64,000 nucleotides of DNA from Hyposmocoma kahamanoa (Eukaryota > Arthropoda > Insecta > Lepidoptera > Cosmopterigidae), in assembly GCF_003589595.1 (NCBI RefSeq), contig NW_020653770.1, positions 3,183,208 to 3,247,207 on the forward strand, given 5' to 3'. Positions 62,982 through 64,000 of this stretch are shown in pieces; within the stretch, counting starts at the first letter, position 1, and every line of letters begins with the position of its first letter. Both the position numbers and the translations under genes were made by a program. Under the pieces are notes generated by a model. It worked only from the letters and a program-made list of their open reading frames with translations, was not told the DNA's origin and ran no database searches.

Positions 62982-63198
62982 AAGCAGCAGTAGAGCTTGT
63001 GAAAGAGTTCGTCCAGGAAAGTACTACTAGCTTTACTGCGTTCTGGCTTAGAAGGGTAAGGGTGCTGGTGACATGAAAAGCACATGGGTCTAGTCAACTT
63101 ATGTCTCAGGATGATGGGTGGAGTGGCAGTGCCCCTCAGATCTTTGCGATTCAAAGCTCTGAGTGGCACGACGACTGTTATGGACAGGCGCACGACTA
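62982..63198 (+). mobile_element. Rep-A copy, same subfamily as 218-505
   Basis: AGCAGCAGTAGAGCTTGTG, GGCTTAGAAGGGTAAGGGTG and GTGACATGAAAAGCACATGG, to GTTATGGACAGGCGCACGAC. Confidence 0.75.
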
Positions 63199-63450
63199 CG
63201 ACAGAGGCGTTCATTTTGTGTAATAATTACTGGTAGTTGTTAGTTAGTGCCTACTTATTATTATCTGAACATTGTAAAAAAAAATTGTGTAGCTTTTGCT
63301 TCGTCTCAAAGCTTATGAATACGAGATTTATTTATTTCATACATACAATCTATTTTATAATACAATAGTGTAGCATTCCATAACGTAATCAATCAGATAA
63401 CACAATATTATAACTAATAATAATAATTAATTATTATTATTATTATTATT
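63199..63450. other. Unassigned; short TTA runs
   Basis: ATTATTATTATTATTATTAT near 63428 borders the PLE terminus. Confidence 0.45.
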
Positions 63451-63451
63451 A

Positions 63452-63700
63452 TGGGAAATGAAATTATTTTTCCGGATTTAAATCGCGTATATTTGTTTTT
63501 TCAAACAAAAAGACGTTTCGGGCCCTTTACAGGTCCCATGGTCACGGTTAACTGAGGTGGTAGTCTTCAACCAGTAATTTCTAATATTGATGCAAACCAC
63601 TCTATTTTTTTACTATATTTACAATAGTTATTAATTAAATACCTTATTTTTAATTTTACAAAGAAAACATTCCAATTTACGCTATATTAAGTTTTACAAA
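63452..63700 (-). mobile_element. PLE 3' terminus, minus strand
   Basis: On the minus strand, GCGTAAATTGGAATGTTTTC, GGTTGAAGACTACCACCTCA, GGGCCCGAAACGTCTTTTTG and TAATTTCATTTCCC are in order. It lies directly downstream of the PLE coding remnant at 63785, which ties the terminus to the element. Confidence 0.8.
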
Positions 63701-63784
63701 TTATTTTAGTGAATGAATTTCTATTAAGTTCAATTTATTATTAATTATTAATAGAAATTAGAATAAACTAAACATATTAATTAG

Positions 63785-63975
63785 TACTGCAGTTATGTCT
63801 GTTTGGGATTTTTCATTAGAGGAAATACTGGATCCTAAACTGGTGGCACGGAGAAACCATCTTCCCTGTTGAAATTAAGATGTTTTTTTTTAATTTCAAT
63901 GGCCTCTCGCAGCATCCTGGGTAGATAACGGACTTCTTTTGCAAGGACCTGGGGTATGTCAAACTTCATTGGCAA
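63785..63975 (-). pseudogene. Penelope-like element, C-terminal coding remnant
   Basis: The minus strand reads KFDIPQVLAKEVRYLPRMLR, EAIEIKKKHLNFNREDG and a final SVPPV before TAG. It matches the C-terminal part of the remnant at 34016 (PQVLAK, LPRMLREAVEIKK) but in one continuous frame. The element is cut at its 5' side by an AAT-rich run near the window edge. Confidence 0.8.
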
Positions 63976-64000
63976 TTATTATTATTATTATTGACAATTA

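Overview
This window looks like gene-poor, repeat-packed insect nuclear DNA. It is AT-rich and carries no bacterial operons, ribosome binding sites or long intact ORFs. It holds several tRNA-derived SINEs, 5'-truncated LINE 3' ends with microsatellite tails, mariner relics, Penelope-like remnants and many small inverted-repeat transposons. The families are of the kind I associate with butterflies and moths (Lepidoptera). That assignment is inference from remembered repeat style, not from a search.

The only sequence I can support as a host protein-coding exon is a 121-base, GC-richer, minus-strand segment at 42641-42761. It has an AG acceptor, a GTAAGT donor and 40 open codons reading as the TM3 end, DRW motif and TM4 of a class A peptide GPCR. 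If it is real, much of the window may be intron of a minus-strand receptor gene. No other exon was found, and the intracellular loop is too short, so it may also be a decayed copy.

Names used below. Rep-A is a SINE-like family of about 300 bp with an A-rich end (about 19 copies). SINE-B is tRNA-derived, 210-220 bp, with a TTA-rich tail (12 copies). SINE-C is tRNA-derived with a long AT tail and several fold-back copies. SINE-Q and SINE-R are two more tRNA-derived families. hATm-D, hATm-F and hATm-J are three families of small elements with terminal inverted repeats (TIRs) and 8-bp target-site duplications (TSDs). TIR-G and the 45.2-kb element are long-TIR elements at TA sites. Rep-H is a repeat of about 480 bp that begins and ends with an inverted CCGACTTCAAAA-like motif. 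Rep-I and Rep-L are about 600-bp families of unknown class. PLE means Penelope-like element.

Layout. 0-5 kb: SINE-C, Rep-A, a SINE-R split by a TIR element that itself holds a LINE tail, and a minus-strand LINE end. 5.9-8 kb: a broken reverse transcriptase and a second LINE end. 9-12 kb: Rep-H copies split by an hATm-F and by a nearly full-length dead mariner, then a 100-N gap. 12.7-23.6 kb: Rep-L, a LINE split by hATm-D, SINEs, and a PLE copy with a 13-bp TSD. 24-31 kb: two Rep-I copies around a LINE end, then hATm-J, TIR-G, SINE-B and hATm-F packed together. 32-38 kb: a minisatellite with a 10-N gap, a PLE GIY-YIG remnant, a CpG-dense block, and a mariner C-terminus. 40-48 kb: hATm-J, SINE-R, the GPCR-like exon, a large fold-back element, and split SINEs. 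48-54 kb: Rep-H, SINE-Q and SINE-B nests. 54-64 kb: LINE 3' ends, Rep-I, Rep-H, SINEs, and a PLE C-terminus running into the window edge.

There is no CRISPR array, operon, rRNA or functional tRNA gene. The main interest is how the insertions nest (many with readable TSDs) and the GPCR-like exon. Nothing here is clearly a new functional system. The best novelty candidates are the three 8-bp-TSD families, the fold-back SINE-C copies, and the long-TIR elements that carry a tRNA-like T-arm in both arms.
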